Notes under the pieces: model-generated | Told to the model about the DNA's origin: nothing | The model's input: only the letters and a program-made list of their open reading frames with translations | Database searches by the model: none | Shown: positions 33,682 through 45,653 of the stretch, one piece after another | Layout: every line of letters begins with the position of its first letter | How positions within the stretch are numbered: position 1 is the first letter of the stretch | Program-made: the position numbers and the translations under genes | Assembly: GCA_022578605.1 (NCBI GenBank) | Contig: MU394084.1 | Location: 186,001 to 250,000 of the forward strand | Origin: Camillea tinctor | Taxonomy: Eukaryota > Ascomycota > Sordariomycetes > Xylariales > Xylariaceae | DNA length: 64,000 nt | Reading direction: 5' to 3'

Positions 33682-34820
33682 TCACCTACTGCTCGACATG
33701 GACCTTCGGGGTTCCTCTTGCGCTTCGGGATTGTAGTATCGCCTCCAGTTATGCTCCTCCCTGAATCCCAACAAGTCCTTGATCTTCTTGTTCGATATCG
33801 GTGCTTCGTACTCCCCCATCGCCCTGATTATCTTAGTCCGGGGAGCCATTCTTTCCAGGAAGTTGAGTGTTGTCTCGGTTGTCGTGATGGTATCGTTGGT
33901 TGCATTAAATACCTGGAACCCTAGCTCGTCCTTCTGAATACACAGATCGCAAATCTGGCCCAGGTCTCGCGCATCGATATAGCTCCACGCATGTCTCCTT
34001 CTCGACTCGGGCTTGTTGATCAACCGTGGGAAATCGTGCTCGTACTCGTGCGGTTCAATCACGTTGCCTATCCGCAGCGCGTATATGTCGACGCCGAATC
34101 TACGAGCAAACCCCCGAGCTACCCGCTCGTTACATAACTTCGAGATACCGTACGTATCCATTGGGTTGACATCGTCATCCTCTTGCAGCGGGAAATGGTC
34201 AAACTCTATGTCTCCCTCCGCGAAGCAAATCCCGTACGCTGTCTCACTCGAAGCGATGATGATTTTCTTGACTCCTAACTTGCACGCTGCTTCAATAACG
34301 TTATAAGTTGAGACGACGTTCGCCTTGTAGAAGTCGTTGTCTGGCACAGAAAGCACTCTGGCGTTGGCAGCAAAGTGAATCACGGCGTCGGGTGGCTGCG
34401 GCACCTTTCCATCCAGAAAGCCGTGAAAGTTGAAATGCGTAGTCAACGCATTGAAGGTCTGGCCAGAATCCGTGAGATCTGCTCTCAGCGTAAACACGTC
34501 GTGGTTCAATCCTTTGCCGTCAGGAGTCGGAAGAGGATCCAGATCTACATTCAAGACTTGATGACCTCTCTTAACCAGCTCTGGTATCACACTGCGGATA
34601 GAAAGTTAACGATTGTTACGGTATCCAATAACAGCTATACTCTCACCATGTCTCGGGTAATAAAATTCATATGGCTAGCATCGTACAGACACTGTTTTTT
34701 ATCCCGAGACAGGTCGTAAAGAAAAAAAAAAGAAAAAAAAAACCTAAGAATTACTCACTGTCTCCCTGCCTTTCCACTCCCTCCAGTGAATACGATTCTC
34801 TTAGTACGATGGGTTATCAT
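33682..34820 (-). CDS. NAD-dependent epimerase/dehydratase (extended SDR)
   Basis: Two exons (34820-34759 and 34591-33682) give 323 residues. The short first exon supplies the dinucleotide-binding loop: FTGGSGKAGRHVIPELVKRG reads through the splice. Other extended-SDR features are the NVDL beta-2 end, VIHFAANA, ASSETAYG with the catalytic Ser/Thr, YGISK with Tyr and Lys, and the later ALRIGNV loop. The middle of the protein recalls UDP-glucose 4-epimerase or GDP-sugar epimerases, but the substrate cannot be told. The 167-base intron contains two A/T homopolymers. There is no partner gene in an obvious pathway nearby. The ATG at 34820 is the only one that gives the complete glycine loop. Confidence 0.87.
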
Positions 34821-35608
34821 TGACGGGGCCGTCAAGGTCGAACCCCGTCGCCTAAAGCAATTCACATGTGGTCAGCCGATATACAGAACCAAACTGCTGA
34901 TCATGCAAGGGACGAGGGACGATTGGTTGAAAATATGTTCCTTTATCGCTGCATATTCCCTCTCACCAGACAAATATGATGTTCGTCTCACCTTAATTTC
35001 AAGTCTCCAGTCTCGGCTTCAGTCATTTTGACGATCGATTTATGTCTCGCAAGATTAGTTGTAGGAATAGACGCATGTAAGAAAAGATTTGTCCACAGGC
35101 AGAGGCTCTTTTCGAAATTCTCTTTACATATGAACCACAGTGCCAGCACATCATGACTACGGAAATGGGGCGGGTGGAGCTCAGCGCGGGAATTGATGCA
35201 GCTCTACTCGAACCTATCCACAAATGAGCGTTGGTTGATGGCGAGTGGCTAGAAATTCTGCGACCACCTACATACGTGGCTCCAGATATTCTCATATTCA
35301 AGCGAATCACACATGCTTCCTCAGCTAATGTCCCTTCGCGCCTTACCTTAGGCCTCATACCACAGCCCAAGTTAGATAACACCAATACAGCCTTTTATCG
35401 CATGTCGATACGAAATCATGAAGACTACATCGGCCTTGCGATAGGGTGTTGCTACTGCATTGAGGTCGCTATCACCACTCAACTCCCATAAAAAGTCACC
35501 TCCAGCTAAAAATGAATGTCATCAAATATCGTGTGAAGTTGAGAGCTATCATTTATTTAGCTCATGAGATGTGACACTTTCAAATAAGCAAATCGATAAT
35601 AAATAACA
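34821..35608. other. Spacer with a broken frame
   Basis: 788 bases between the epimerase start and the pectin methylesterase stop. Apart from the interrupted frame at 35099-35491, described separately, nothing is recognised. Confidence 0.4.
35099..35491 (+). pseudogene. Unidentified frame interrupted by one TGA
   Basis: A plus-strand frame starting after a possible splice acceptor (CCACAG, ending at 35098) reads 42 codons, meets TGA at 35225-35227, then continues 87 codons to a TAA. Both halves look like ordinary protein (for example ILFTYEPQCQHIMTTEMG before and GEWLEILRPPTYVAPDIL after). No start codon or upstream exon is certain. I do not recognise the family. It could be a relic of a host gene or an accidental frame. 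Confidence 0.25.
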
Positions 35609-36980
35609 TTACCTACGTGCCCCCTTTAAAACCTGCCCCCCTCTCCTCCCCCAAACCCCCTCCAAGACCCCCCGATCAATCCACGCCACATCCGGCTGCG
35701 TCCCATTAGGTCCCTGAAACACATCCAGGGGGGTCAAATACGGGCTCGCCTGATCCTCATCGAAGACCTTCGTCACATTACTCGCGGCCTCCGCCTCCGC
35801 GTCGTATCCTGGGCCATAAACACGGTAAACCGCCATAGTCGTATTGGGCCCGATACCCCCGTTCGGCTTGCCATCCCACTCTGTGTACCCCGCGGGCAGA
35901 ATGCTAGCGTCCAGGTACGTATCGCGGAACAGGCTGCGGTGCAGATCGTTCCAGGGGCGGCCGAGTGAGCAGCGACCCGCGATGGAGGGCGCGATAGTGG
36001 AATTAGCTGCCAGGACGCGGGAGGAGGTAAGGTAGACGCCGTATTTATTCGCGAAGGTGGTGTTCGTGCCTTTCCACGCGGTGATGCCGCCCCCGCAGCT
36101 ACGGAGCAGGAGGGTAGACCCGTCGATGAAGAGCGTGCCGAACCCGTAGAGGAAGTCTGTCTCCCCCGCTACTACGACGTCGTGGAAGTAGGCGTTGCCT
36201 AGCTTGCCGATGTAGACCTGGAGTTTTGCATAGTATCAGCTAACACTCTTTCCTCCCTCTCCGTCATCAAGGCGTGTGAATAGGATTCCTGCCAGGCGCG
36301 GAAAGGGGGAGAGAAAGAAACCTCCACGTTACCGTATCCTGCCAGCTATAAAACCCGCACGAGTAGAACCCCGCATTAGCACGGCTCACGCCAACCGCGT
36401 GCGCGGGCCCGCTCGAGTACGGCGCGAACTCATTCCGAAAATCAATATTGTACGCGCGGAAGTCCGCACACCCAAACGGCGTATCGGGCGGCACGGGGTA
36501 CCCCGTGGGGCCGGACCCCGTCAGCGTAGCCTCGAGGCTGGGTCCCACGGTCAGCACGCCCGTGTACACGTTATCCGGGAAGGTCGCATTGTAGTTCGCC
36601 GAGTTCCAGTACACCTGCACGTCGTTGGGCACCGCGCCATCCTCGGACGCATACGACGCGTTGCGGTCCGTCGCCCCCAGCAGCGTCAGCGGGCCCGGCC
36701 GCGTCACGTTCAGCTGCTCCGTGTAGACCCCCGGCGCGATCAGGATCACGTGCGCGGAGGTGTCGTTCGGCAGCGAGGCGATGGCGCCCTGGATGCTGCG
36801 GAAGGAGGCGCGCGCGTCCGACGGGTGGACGTAGAGCGTCCCATTGGGGCAGCCGGCGAGCGGGTCGGGCGTCTTTTGCTGGCAGAGCTTGTAGGTCTGC
36901 GCTGGAGCGAGGGCTGCTGCTTGGGCGGTAAGTATGGTAGCGAGAAAGAGGCTCCTGGGGAGCTGTGTTCGGTTCAACAT
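35609..36980 (-). CDS. Pectin methylesterase (CE8), secreted
   Basis: Removes methyl esters from homogalacturonan in plant cell walls. Exons 36980-36333 and 36217-35609 give 418 residues. The N-terminus is a clear signal peptide (SLFLATILTAQAAALA). The right-handed beta-helix carries the family residues: a Gln in FYSWQDT, the nucleophile aspartate in AGETDFLYGFG, and the arginine in CSLGRPWND. The 115-base intron falls right after SWQDT. Base composition is GC-rich, like the other CAZymes here and unlike the aromatic cluster. It is divergent from the GH28 gene, with 874 bases between starts, so the two can be co-induced on pectin (inference). A large frame on the opposite strand is a shadow. 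Confidence 0.93.
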
Positions 36981-37854
36981 GGCTCTGTTTTATGGGAGGG
37001 ACTTCACTTGGCGGTTGAACTGGAGGCGATACTCTACCGCCTCTGGGATTGATGCAGCGACATTGACAGACTCCATATTGCTTTGTATTGTTACTGATAC
37101 TATGGCTTTATACCTGCTGTTGGTATGAACTATTTCCAGGGTTGAGAAGCTTAGTCGTAGAGCTGCTCGGTCCAATACTACCGTAGCAATGCATATTCAA
37201 GATTGGGATGTTCTGGACTTGGTATTACTGGTGGAAGAACCTTGAATTCTTTCGATATAAGGATAATTAGCTAACGGTGCAAGTTATAATATACTAGAGA
37301 CGAGTTCACCCGGCACTACTAGATCGTAGGTTCGCTCTCTCGAATGAACCTATCTTTGGCCATTCGTTCTAGCCATGCCTATTAGAATGAGAGCCCTCCG
37401 CATTCCCCAAATTCGGGGGTCCTTTCTATTTATTCCGTTGCGTCTGCGACCCCGATACACCCGGTGAGGAATTGCTGATCTATCGAATAGAGAGCAAGAT
37501 TTATGGTAGGGGGCAATGGTCTAATGCGCTCCCCGAGCGGACCCCTGAAATACTGGACCGAGTGAGCCAGCGCACTGACAATCCCCACGTTGTAGAAGGG
37601 TTATGAGTGATGGAAAAACACGCTGTGGGTGTTCGAGCCGAAAAGACTCTATGATGGTTAAAATAAGCCTTGAAAGGTTGGGGAAATGGAAGGGACTTAA
37701 TCTCAACATCGTACTACTAATCCGCTTGTGATAGCAATAATAAGAGGGTGATGAGCTGGTTCCCAATGTTCCCAGTTGTTCTATTTTTTGCGCGGTCAAC
37801 TGTCAAGCATCCGAACTGCCGCTCGTGAGTTCTAGAGAGTAGTACAACTTCAAA
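36981..37854. promoter_or_regulatory. Shared divergent promoter of pectin methylesterase and GH28
   Basis: 874 bases between the two start codons, no gene inside. A quasi-palindrome CCCCAAATTCGGGG lies at 37405-37418. The last 60 bases before the GH28 ATG look like a leader. Co-regulation by the pair's common substrate is inference. Confidence 0.4.
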
Positions 37855-39378
37855 ATGTTCTCTCGAATTTCCAGTGGCGTAGCCATCGCGTTTCTTGCGA
37901 CAGCTATCACATGTTCTCCAGTGACGAGCACCAGCAGAGACAAACAGTCAATCGCGCGACCAGATATTCAGCCGTTCCCTCACAATGCGGGCCGTGCAAG
38001 GCCATTCTCGCCATCGCGTAATGCAACCTGCCATGTTGCAGCACAGGACTCAGGAGCCGACGACTCGGCGGCGATTCTATCGGCCTTTCAAGAATGCAAA
38101 AACGGCGGCACTATAGTCCTTGATGCGGATTATACGATTGGCACGGCGCTGGACCTGACGTTCTTGGACGGCGTCGATATCGCCCTGTCGGGCAGCATCA
38201 CCTTCACTAATGATATCGACTACTGGACTGCCAATGCGTTCAGATACGACTTCCAGAACTCGATGACGTTCTGGAAGATCGGCGGAAAGGACGTCAATAT
38301 CTACGGCGGCGGCGTGGGATTGATCGACGGCAATGGCCAGGCCTGGTGGGACGCTTTCGCAGCGAATAATTCGCTGCTGCGGCCGATCGCCTTGGTTGTC
38401 GACGGGCTCGAAGGGGGGTCTATTACCGGGCTCCGCATGATCAACTCGCCCAATGTGAGTCAACCATCTGCATACATAACGGAAACGATATTCGGTGCTA
38501 ATCGGTGAAAAGTGGTTTAATCTCATCGCCAACAGCTCGGATATCCTCGTAAGTGACATGGTGCTCGAGGCGAAGTCCGCGAACTCCAACCCTGTGAAAA
38601 ATAGCGACGGCTGGGACACGTACCGCTCGGAGTATGTAGTCATTCAGAACTCGGTGATCGACAACACGGACGACTGTGTGTCGTTCAAGCCGAACAGCAC
38701 CAACATAGTCGTCCAGGGCCTGGTCTGCAACGGGTCGCACGGAATATCAGTAGGATCCCTGGGGCAGTACGTCGAGCAGTATGATATCGTGGAGAACGTC
38801 TACATCTACAATAACTCGATGTCGAACGCATCGGATGCCGCGCGCATAAAGGTATGGCCCGGTGTACACTCAGAGCTGGAACCTGTCCTTTCCGGCGGCG
38901 GCGGTTCCGGATACGTCAAAAACGTGACGTACGAGAGATACGAGAGCAACAATAACGACTGGGCTATTGAGGTCAACCAATGCTATGGGCAGTCGAACAC
39001 GACTCTCTGCGAGCTGTATCCGGTTCGTGATTCTTTCCCCTGAGCCTATCACATTGTGCACGAGACTGGTTACATAACTAATGCGATGTACAGTCTAACA
39101 TGACCATCTCGGATATCTACTTCATCGATATGTGGGGAACAACATCTAGTAAGCATGACCCTAAGGTTGGAACCTTGGTGTGCTCGTCGCCCGAGGTAAG
39201 TTTGTTCTTTGAGTCTTTCTAAGCTAACGACTGTTTAACTTATACGATTTGTTAGCAATGCTTCAATTTCCACGCCAAGAACATTTCTATCACTTCGCCC
39301 ACCGGCAAATCTGAATGGATCTGTGCCAACTTCGATACAAGCGATTTGGAGGGATTTAATTGCGTCGCAGATGTTTAA
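37855..39378 (+). CDS. GH28 exo-type polygalacturonase, secreted
   Basis: Hydrolyses the polygalacturonate backbone after de-esterification. Exons 37855-38454, 38513-39022, 39094-39195 and 39256-39378 give 444 residues. A signal peptide ([15 protein letters not shown]) leads. GH28 active-site strings are all present in the expected order: [23 protein letters not shown] and ARIKVWPG. Many N-glycosylation sequons are seen. All introns are phase 0 at conserved-looking places. It stands head-to-head with the CE8 esterase. I cannot separate exo-polygalacturonase from exo-rhamno-type subgroups with certainty; the length and the [12 protein letters not shown] phrase favour the exo group. Confidence 0.92.
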
Positions 39379-39788
39379 ATGAATTAGTTGATTTTCAGGG
39401 AGTCGAGACAAATAATTATTTACCTATTATATAGTATATCTAAATCTTCATATTGCACATATGATTTACAAGGCGTGCAGCAACAACTCGTTGATACTTG
39501 TAGTCTCCAATAACGCTCGTCGAATACGGAATAAATGTAGGTTATGTGGCTGTCCTCGGCTTTGCATCATTTGATTACCATCAGTTCGCTCACTGCGTCA
39601 ACTAGGCGTCATGTAAGGCGCGTTTGACATGCAGCGGGGTCAACGACAAACGATGGGGTATATAAGTCGCTACGTAACCCTACGCTCAACAACCACCTCC
39701 AGTATTGGCTTTCACCTTTCACCTATAACCGAATCCATCTAATTGATTTTATTACAGGAGATCTCAAACATCTATCGAAACTAAAATC
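39379..39788. other. Promoter of the GFA gene
   Basis: 410 bases, no gene. A TATA-like GGGTATATAAG near 39655-39665 sits about 130 bases before the GFA ATG, with a pyrimidine-rich leader between. Confidence 0.5.
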
Positions 39789-40402
39789 ATGTCTAAGCCC
39801 ATCGTCGAAGAGTATCCCAAGCCCACCACTATCACAGGGGGTTGCCTCTGCGGCTCTATTCGCTACCGGGTCGACTTCCCTCAGGATCACGACTTCGTGC
39901 AATCAGTAAGTTTAAAATCCTACCAATAATACCCCAGAAGGCCATCAGATATCTTCCCTCAATGGTGTAAGTACTCTTACTGATACCACCCAACCCCCAG
40001 AGCTGCACCTGCCAATGCACGCAATGCCGGCGCAGCACGGGGACCCTCATCTTCGCGGCGCACAGCGTGGCACTCCGCAACCTAACCTACACCAGCGCGA
40101 CCGACACGCTGCGCAACTACTCTGCGACGCGCGGGTTCCAGCGCGGCTTCTGCGCCACCTGCGGGAGCTTCCTGTACTGGCGGGACGAGTCGCGCGACGT
40201 CGTGGAGCTGGCCGTCGGGTGCGTGGACGAGGAGTTCCTGGTGGGCGAGCACGGGAGCGAGGGGTTTGGCCGCGCGCTCGCGAGCCCGGAGGGCAATCAT
40301 GTGTGGTGCCAGAATGAGATTAAGGGGGTCACGGATAGGATGGTTGGGCCCGGGTGTGGGGTTAGGTGGGCGAGGAATAGCGACGATGGAATCCGGATGT
40401 GA
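39789..40402 (+). CDS. GFA/CENP-V domain protein
   Basis: Zinc-binding beta-tent fold named after glutathione-dependent formaldehyde-activating enzyme; most fungal members have no proven reaction. Exons 39789-39905 and 40001-40402 give 172 residues. Zinc ligands are clear: GGCLCGSIRY at the N-terminus, CTCQCTQCRR directly after the intron, and GFCATCGSFLYW in the second half. The intron is 95 bases with TACTGATAC as a plausible branch. The second exon is much GC-richer than the first. No partner gene suggests its substrate. Confidence 0.9.
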
Positions 40403-40917
40403 GGAATTGTGTAGACGGCTCTGGTATTGGATGGATCATAGACTACCTGAGGCTTTGGACTGGTTTACATTTACTTGGTGTCTCCATCTGCGCAGTTCTT
40501 TTGGAGAAGTAGACGTATATACAGGCGAGTATCATGGCATAGGTCCCGAGTAAGTTGTAGTCAATATATCAATCAGGGGTACGCTTTAGGTGCATTTCTT
40601 ATGCTTCTGTATCACATTTCTTTGATTCGTGTCTTACGGCGCACCGTTAGATTCATTGTCACTCTACGCCTGATACAAACCCTCTTCCGAAACATCTTGA
40701 TATCATTAACAAAGTGAGATTAGTTTACGAGCCTGGTGGTACCCGAAGAAACTCAGTAGCTATTCCCCCCTTATTTTTAACTACCATTAGAAAACGCCAT
40801 GTCATAACTACCACAAACACCCCAACTCGAGCTAACATATTCTCTTTTCCCTCTCCCCTTCTGCATGTTGCAGTATTTGTCCCAAGGCAAAATATCCTTA
40901 CCTAGGCGTAAACCAGA
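40403..40917. other. Intergenic region between convergent genes
   Basis: 515 bases between the GFA stop and the chitinase stop. No gene seen; a CCTAGG palindrome lies near 40900. Confidence 0.45.
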
Positions 40918-42810
40918 TCATCCACCCCTTCCTAAGTTCTCCAGCACATAGTTCAGCCTCAGCAAAAGCAGAAACGCCATCGTCATGCCGCCGAGCCAGA
41001 GAACAGCCAGCCGCTTCCCCTCGACCAGCGCAATCTTCTCGAATACTTCCTGGCTGGACATGCGAGGCGTCGCACCACTGGAAGACCGGACTACAGGCAG
41101 AACCGATGCGGTGCTCACGCTTGTGACGTCTGTGCAGTCCGTGCTGGGAGAGCATACTAAAGACGAGGTAGAATTGCTGCTGGTGGATGCTGGATCGTAG
41201 GTCAAGCAGGTGCTTGAAATGGCAGGGCCTCCTGTCAAGAGTTCTATACTGGGTGTGATTGTGTCCTCCTGGTGGTTTGTGGTATATGTTGTTGCTTCAG
41301 ACCTAGTGGTGCTTATAGGCGCTATTTTCGGGGAGATTCCAGTGACAGAATAGGTCCTCTCGCTGACTGCAGTGATCCCCGTAATGGCGTGAGTCGCTGT
41401 ATGAAGTGGAATCGTCTTCGTATCGGGCGTATAAGAGCTTGTTGTATATGTGACAAGATCAGAGCTAGAAGTCTGGTCGGTAGCGTTGCTGGTATTGTCC
41501 CCTTCTGAAGACGTCGCCGGGGTTAGGCTTAGGGAATCATGGGCGTCGATAGTCGTTGAAGCCGTGCCAGGACTCATCATGGAGGGAGTAACAGAGGGTA
41601 CGGTTGTAGATAAGCTCACGATAGAGCTTGAAACAGGTTGACTGGGCGCACAAATATCGTCAGGGCAGCCGCCGCAGCGTAGTGCCTCAGAAACAGATTC
41701 GTAGTAGCTCTTGCCATAGTTCATGTTCTTCACTGCGTAATTCGCGTCCCATAACATCACACCAGCGAATTTTGCCTGACGCTTATAGTCACAGATAAGA
41801 GTTTTTACCGCTTCCGGGGCGATGTAGCCTGATCCACCTGCGGTAGCCATCAGGCTCGCTGGGAGGCCTATGTAGAGTTCGGAATCCCTGCTGGGGGTAC
41901 CCTCGATAAAGTGCACCCAGTCATTATAGTTGAAGCCGCTACCGGTGGCATCACAGGATGGGTTGTTATAGAACTGAACCCATATCTTGTCAAACTTGAC
42001 ATGCTGTAGTATGCTCTTCATCTGACAATACTCGTCGCTTAAGGGGCACTGCGGGGCAGCAGAAATGATGATTTCCTCGTTGCAGTCCTTGGTGCGTTCT
42101 CGAAGGCGATTTACCATTGCTATGTACGGCGCTTGGTCCTCTGTGAGCTCAGTTATTAGTACGATGCACATGGAAACTGGAACTTCGCAGGCCACAACCG
42201 AAAACTACTCTTACCAAACATGTGTTCAATATCAAAGTCAAACCCGTTGATGCACGTATGCTCTATGTCGCTCCTATCGAAAGGTCGTGGACCCTGATAC
42301 CCATCCACATATGGCCCAAATGCATCGAACATGAAATCTGCGAATTCCTTGCCCTTCTCTACGGATGAGATAGAGTAGTCGTTTGCAGCTGTATACTCGC
42401 CTCCGATCGAGAGAAGGATCTTCTTGCCTGATTCCTGACATAATTTAATATCATCCGCAATGAATGAACATCCGCTCAAGAGCTTAGAATGAAGGTTTCC
42501 CTTCATGTAAACGTCGGCAGCGCAGTGAGAGGCAAAGTTGGTCCCAGGGTAGTCAGTGCCATCGCCGTGTTCGGGGGAGTTGTTAACAAAGGCGAGGGTG
42601 ATGTAGTCAATGCCCTCCAAAGCACAATACTTTCCAAGGGTGTCTCCATCTCCCGATTGTCCCTGCACATAATGATTAGGAGCTTGGAGGCGTTATTCCT
42701 GTAGGAAGCTTACGCACCCAATACGTGTTCAGCTTAAAGTCTCCTGTGTAGGTTGCCAAGGCTGATACAGCCAAAATGGCGATAGTGAGGAATTCGCGCG
42801 CCATCATCAT
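40918..42810 (-). CDS. GH18 class III-like chitinase with Ser/Thr-rich stalk
   Basis: Hydrolyses chitin at the fungal cell wall. Exons 42810-42718, 42662-42215 and 42140-40918 give 587 residues. A signal peptide follows the start. NTYWGQ reads across the first splice, as in plant-type class III chitinases. The catalytic DxxDxDxE strand is NGFDFDIEH, with the usual first Asp replaced by Asn. Substrate-strand motifs WVQFYNN and GVMLWDANYA follow. After about residue 330 comes a Ser/Thr-rich, probably O-glycosylated region. The C-terminus ends in a hydrophobic run (LWLGGMTMAFLLLL), suggesting a membrane or GPI-type anchor. The terminal catalytic glutamate is kept, so it is likely active. Confidence 0.9.
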
Positions 42811-45260
42811 CTTTCCCGATGACTTAGCGGCCACGAGTTGTGAAGAAGGACAGTTATAAATCAAATGCCACACATACATGTGCGAGCATGTCTAGCGAGG
42901 TGGTGAGTACAAAGATAAATGTTTGCATATTACGCATGGTAGTACTAACATTTGGTAGACGTGGTAACGGATGAGGAAGCAAATAGAAAACAAGGAAAGA
43001 TGGGACGACGAGACACGAGAAGGGGGAAGACACCGGGTCGATTTCTCCTAAGTCTAGCAACTACCCGACATGAGTCACTAAAAATATCATGGTAGAACAT
43101 AATTTACTGGTTACCTAAATACATTGTATTGTTATCTACCTAGGTATCGAACCTTGCAATCCCGATCGTTGATTTTACCCAGCAGAGTGGGTGTCCCTCA
43201 ACTGCCACATGAGGTACCGGTATCTCTCTCAGGAGTGGCGTCCTAGATCATGGGCTACATAGTAGCACGTACCTCTTACAACAAAAAGAGAGTTGTTGAT
43301 GTATATGTAACAGTATTAGAGGAAGTTGTAGTTCTCGTCTCCCGTACAACAACATCGTGGTTACCTAAGCTCATGCTAAGACCCTCGTGATACTGATCTT
43401 CTATTCAGGAGCCGTTCGTGTCACCTGGTAAGAAATATCCCGTACAATCGAAGCAAACACACAGAATCAAATTACTCGTATTACCTTAGTGCGTGTTTCC
43501 TCGCTGGTGTAGCCTTCTCGTGTCACTGCGCACCTGAAGCTAACACCCGCCTGATAAATTGAGGCAAGTATCAAAGAGCGTACATAACCACATGAGCACT
43601 GTTAATGGCCCAGGGACGAATCTTCTACAGTTTATTGGGGGGGTGTAGGAAGCTTAAAGCTATACCCCCTTGCTATTAATAGCAATGTAACAATAAAAAC
43701 CCTAGGTGTACAACAAATATCACAGTAAAGTACCTAAACCTGTAGATACGTGTCCACGTTGTCGTTGAGAACTACGACTAAGTGTCTAAGATATTTTGTA
43801 CTACACTTGCAAGCTAGCTTTTTGTCACATTAGTTCAGGTATTAGGATACACCTCCTAGTCTTGCACGCCATAATTCCTAACGATGATGATACGGCAACG
43901 TAAAGTATTTACTGCCCGTTTACAATAATAGTAGTTATCACATGGAAAAAACTAATAATGGAAATGGTTATACAGGTTTTGGCTACTTGGTCTGCTGGGT
44001 AGGGTTTAGTACGGTTTAGCCCGAGATAGACAACACCCTCTCTCCCTTTCACTACCACATTACATACCACGGAATTGCAAAGGTGGAAGTTGTAATCTGC
44101 GAAGATATAATTATCTGGTAATTATTTTTCTGCGTACATGGTATGTATCAATACACATATATAAGCTATTCATTGAGTTTGGAAACTCAAATTTTCTATA
44201 TCAGCAGGTTACCCAAGTATATGTCACGAGGGACCAAGAAAGTGCTTAGTGATCAATACTTTGTTGTGCGAAGAGCCTAGACTACAACTCTGGACGTCAC
44301 AGTTTCCTATATACAGGGAACTTTCTTTGTCCCTTACTAACCCCTGACACTATATATTTATCTAACCTAGGTTAAAACGTCTATGGATGTTAGTAATCAT
44401 TTTACCTTTAGTTGTATCACACCGGAGAGAAATACCACTGTTGTTTGATATCAAGCCTCAGTTCACATACACGTCAGTGAGATGATGACCAAGAACAACC
44501 ATTTTAGTCCCTCGTTACCCTTTCGGGGTTATCGTTGAACAAATAAAAATGTTTTACGATTACACTACTGCTTACTGACTTTTTGCCACACTGTTAGAAA
44601 GGATAGAACTTATCATGGGATCTGTCGTAACACAGAAGCCATTTCAACCAACATGGTAATATTGGACTAATCGTGTAATCAGCCAGTTTTGTATCGAACA
44701 TCGTGTATCAATACCAACCTCTTGGAACATATGTTGGCCTATGGGATCATACAGAAAACTCTTGTGCTTCAGCTGTGCTACATGTGGTCCTTATTTCAGC
44801 ACGACATTCAGTTTCATTAATGACTTCATCAGGTAAAAGGCAAAGTTCGTCTGTCACAAGCTGAGAACAGGAAGCTCAATAATGATGGCACCCCGGGAGA
44901 AGACCCACTAATAATAGGTATAAGATGACCATGGATGCCCCGATCCCTTAGTTGAGGATTTTTTCAGCAATTATCCCGAGTCTAACAGCAACCGCTTCCT
45001 ATTCTACCTTTCTTGGTATGTTGCGCACTCTCTTTTTATTAGTTAGTATCTTTAAGGCTTATTAGTCTGATTACCCTCAAATTCGGATATCATCGAATTC
45101 TGAAGAATATAAAGACAGGCTGAGATACGGAAGTTCTTTCTTTATACAAATTTCCGTCACTTCTATTTAGCAACATTCAATATAATTTATCCCGAACCCA
45201 GGACACTGTACCGCAAATCTCGTTCTAAAATTCGGTCAATCAGCCCTCGGAATATCCACC
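42811..45260. other. Long gene-free stretch
   Basis: About 2.4 kb with stops so dense that almost no frame above 60 codons exists between 43,060 and 45,236. It holds ACCTAGGTA palindromes at about 43138 and 44364. The last 200 bases before 45261 look like a promoter and leader. No transposon remains can be named. Confidence 0.5.
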
Positions 45261-45653
45261 ATGTCTGATATTACTGATTCCGGCATCGTGGTAAAACCGG
45301 CACCTGAAAATAAGAAAGACATGGTAGACGCTATTTTCAGGCACGCTGGCTTTGTCAAATGCACACTTTTATACTGGTTTAAGGAAGCAATTCGGAATGA
45401 AGGAGTCCCAGCCGGATGCACACAATCAATCACTCGACAAGATAACACTGATGTTGTTAGAATAGAAATGGCCTGCAGGGAGAAACTGATTCAGGAAGTC
45501 GGCGAGGATAAGTTAGAAGAGCTATATAAGAAATTTAAGAAGGTCACTGAGAGATTCAAGGATATGACATTCACAGTGGTGTGCTCCGATTCACGGAGGG
45601 AAGAATTGTACTTGAAGGAATACATCGACGTCAAGTTGGTTCTAGAGGACTAG
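45261..45653 (+). CDS. Small orphan protein, frame continues past its TAG
   Basis: A single open frame of 130 residues starting with a well-placed ATG, no intron evident. The sequence is rich in Lys/Glu with a helical middle (EKLIQEVGEDKLEELYKKFK). I do not recognise a family. The frame ends at TAG (45651-45653), but the same frame stays open for another 69 codons to 45863, with protein-like composition (IIYPEGPDSKPSE, YVRIEVWQNDQLVRKFGK). Read through, the protein would be 200 residues. A strong hairpin begins 14 bases after the stop. The gene stands alone in a gene-poor area. Confidence 0.55.
   Translation: MSDITDSGIVVKPAPENKKDMVDAIFRHAGFVKCTLLYWFKEAIRNEGVPAGCTQSITRQDNTDVVRIEMACREKLIQEVGEDKLEELYKKFKKVTERFKDMTFTVVCSDSRREELYLKEYIDVKLVLED

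Noticed and set aside
36276..37052. 258-codon plus-strand frame opposite the pectin methylesterase
   Set aside because: GC-rich shadow of the real gene: Arg-rich, and it runs across that gene's start.
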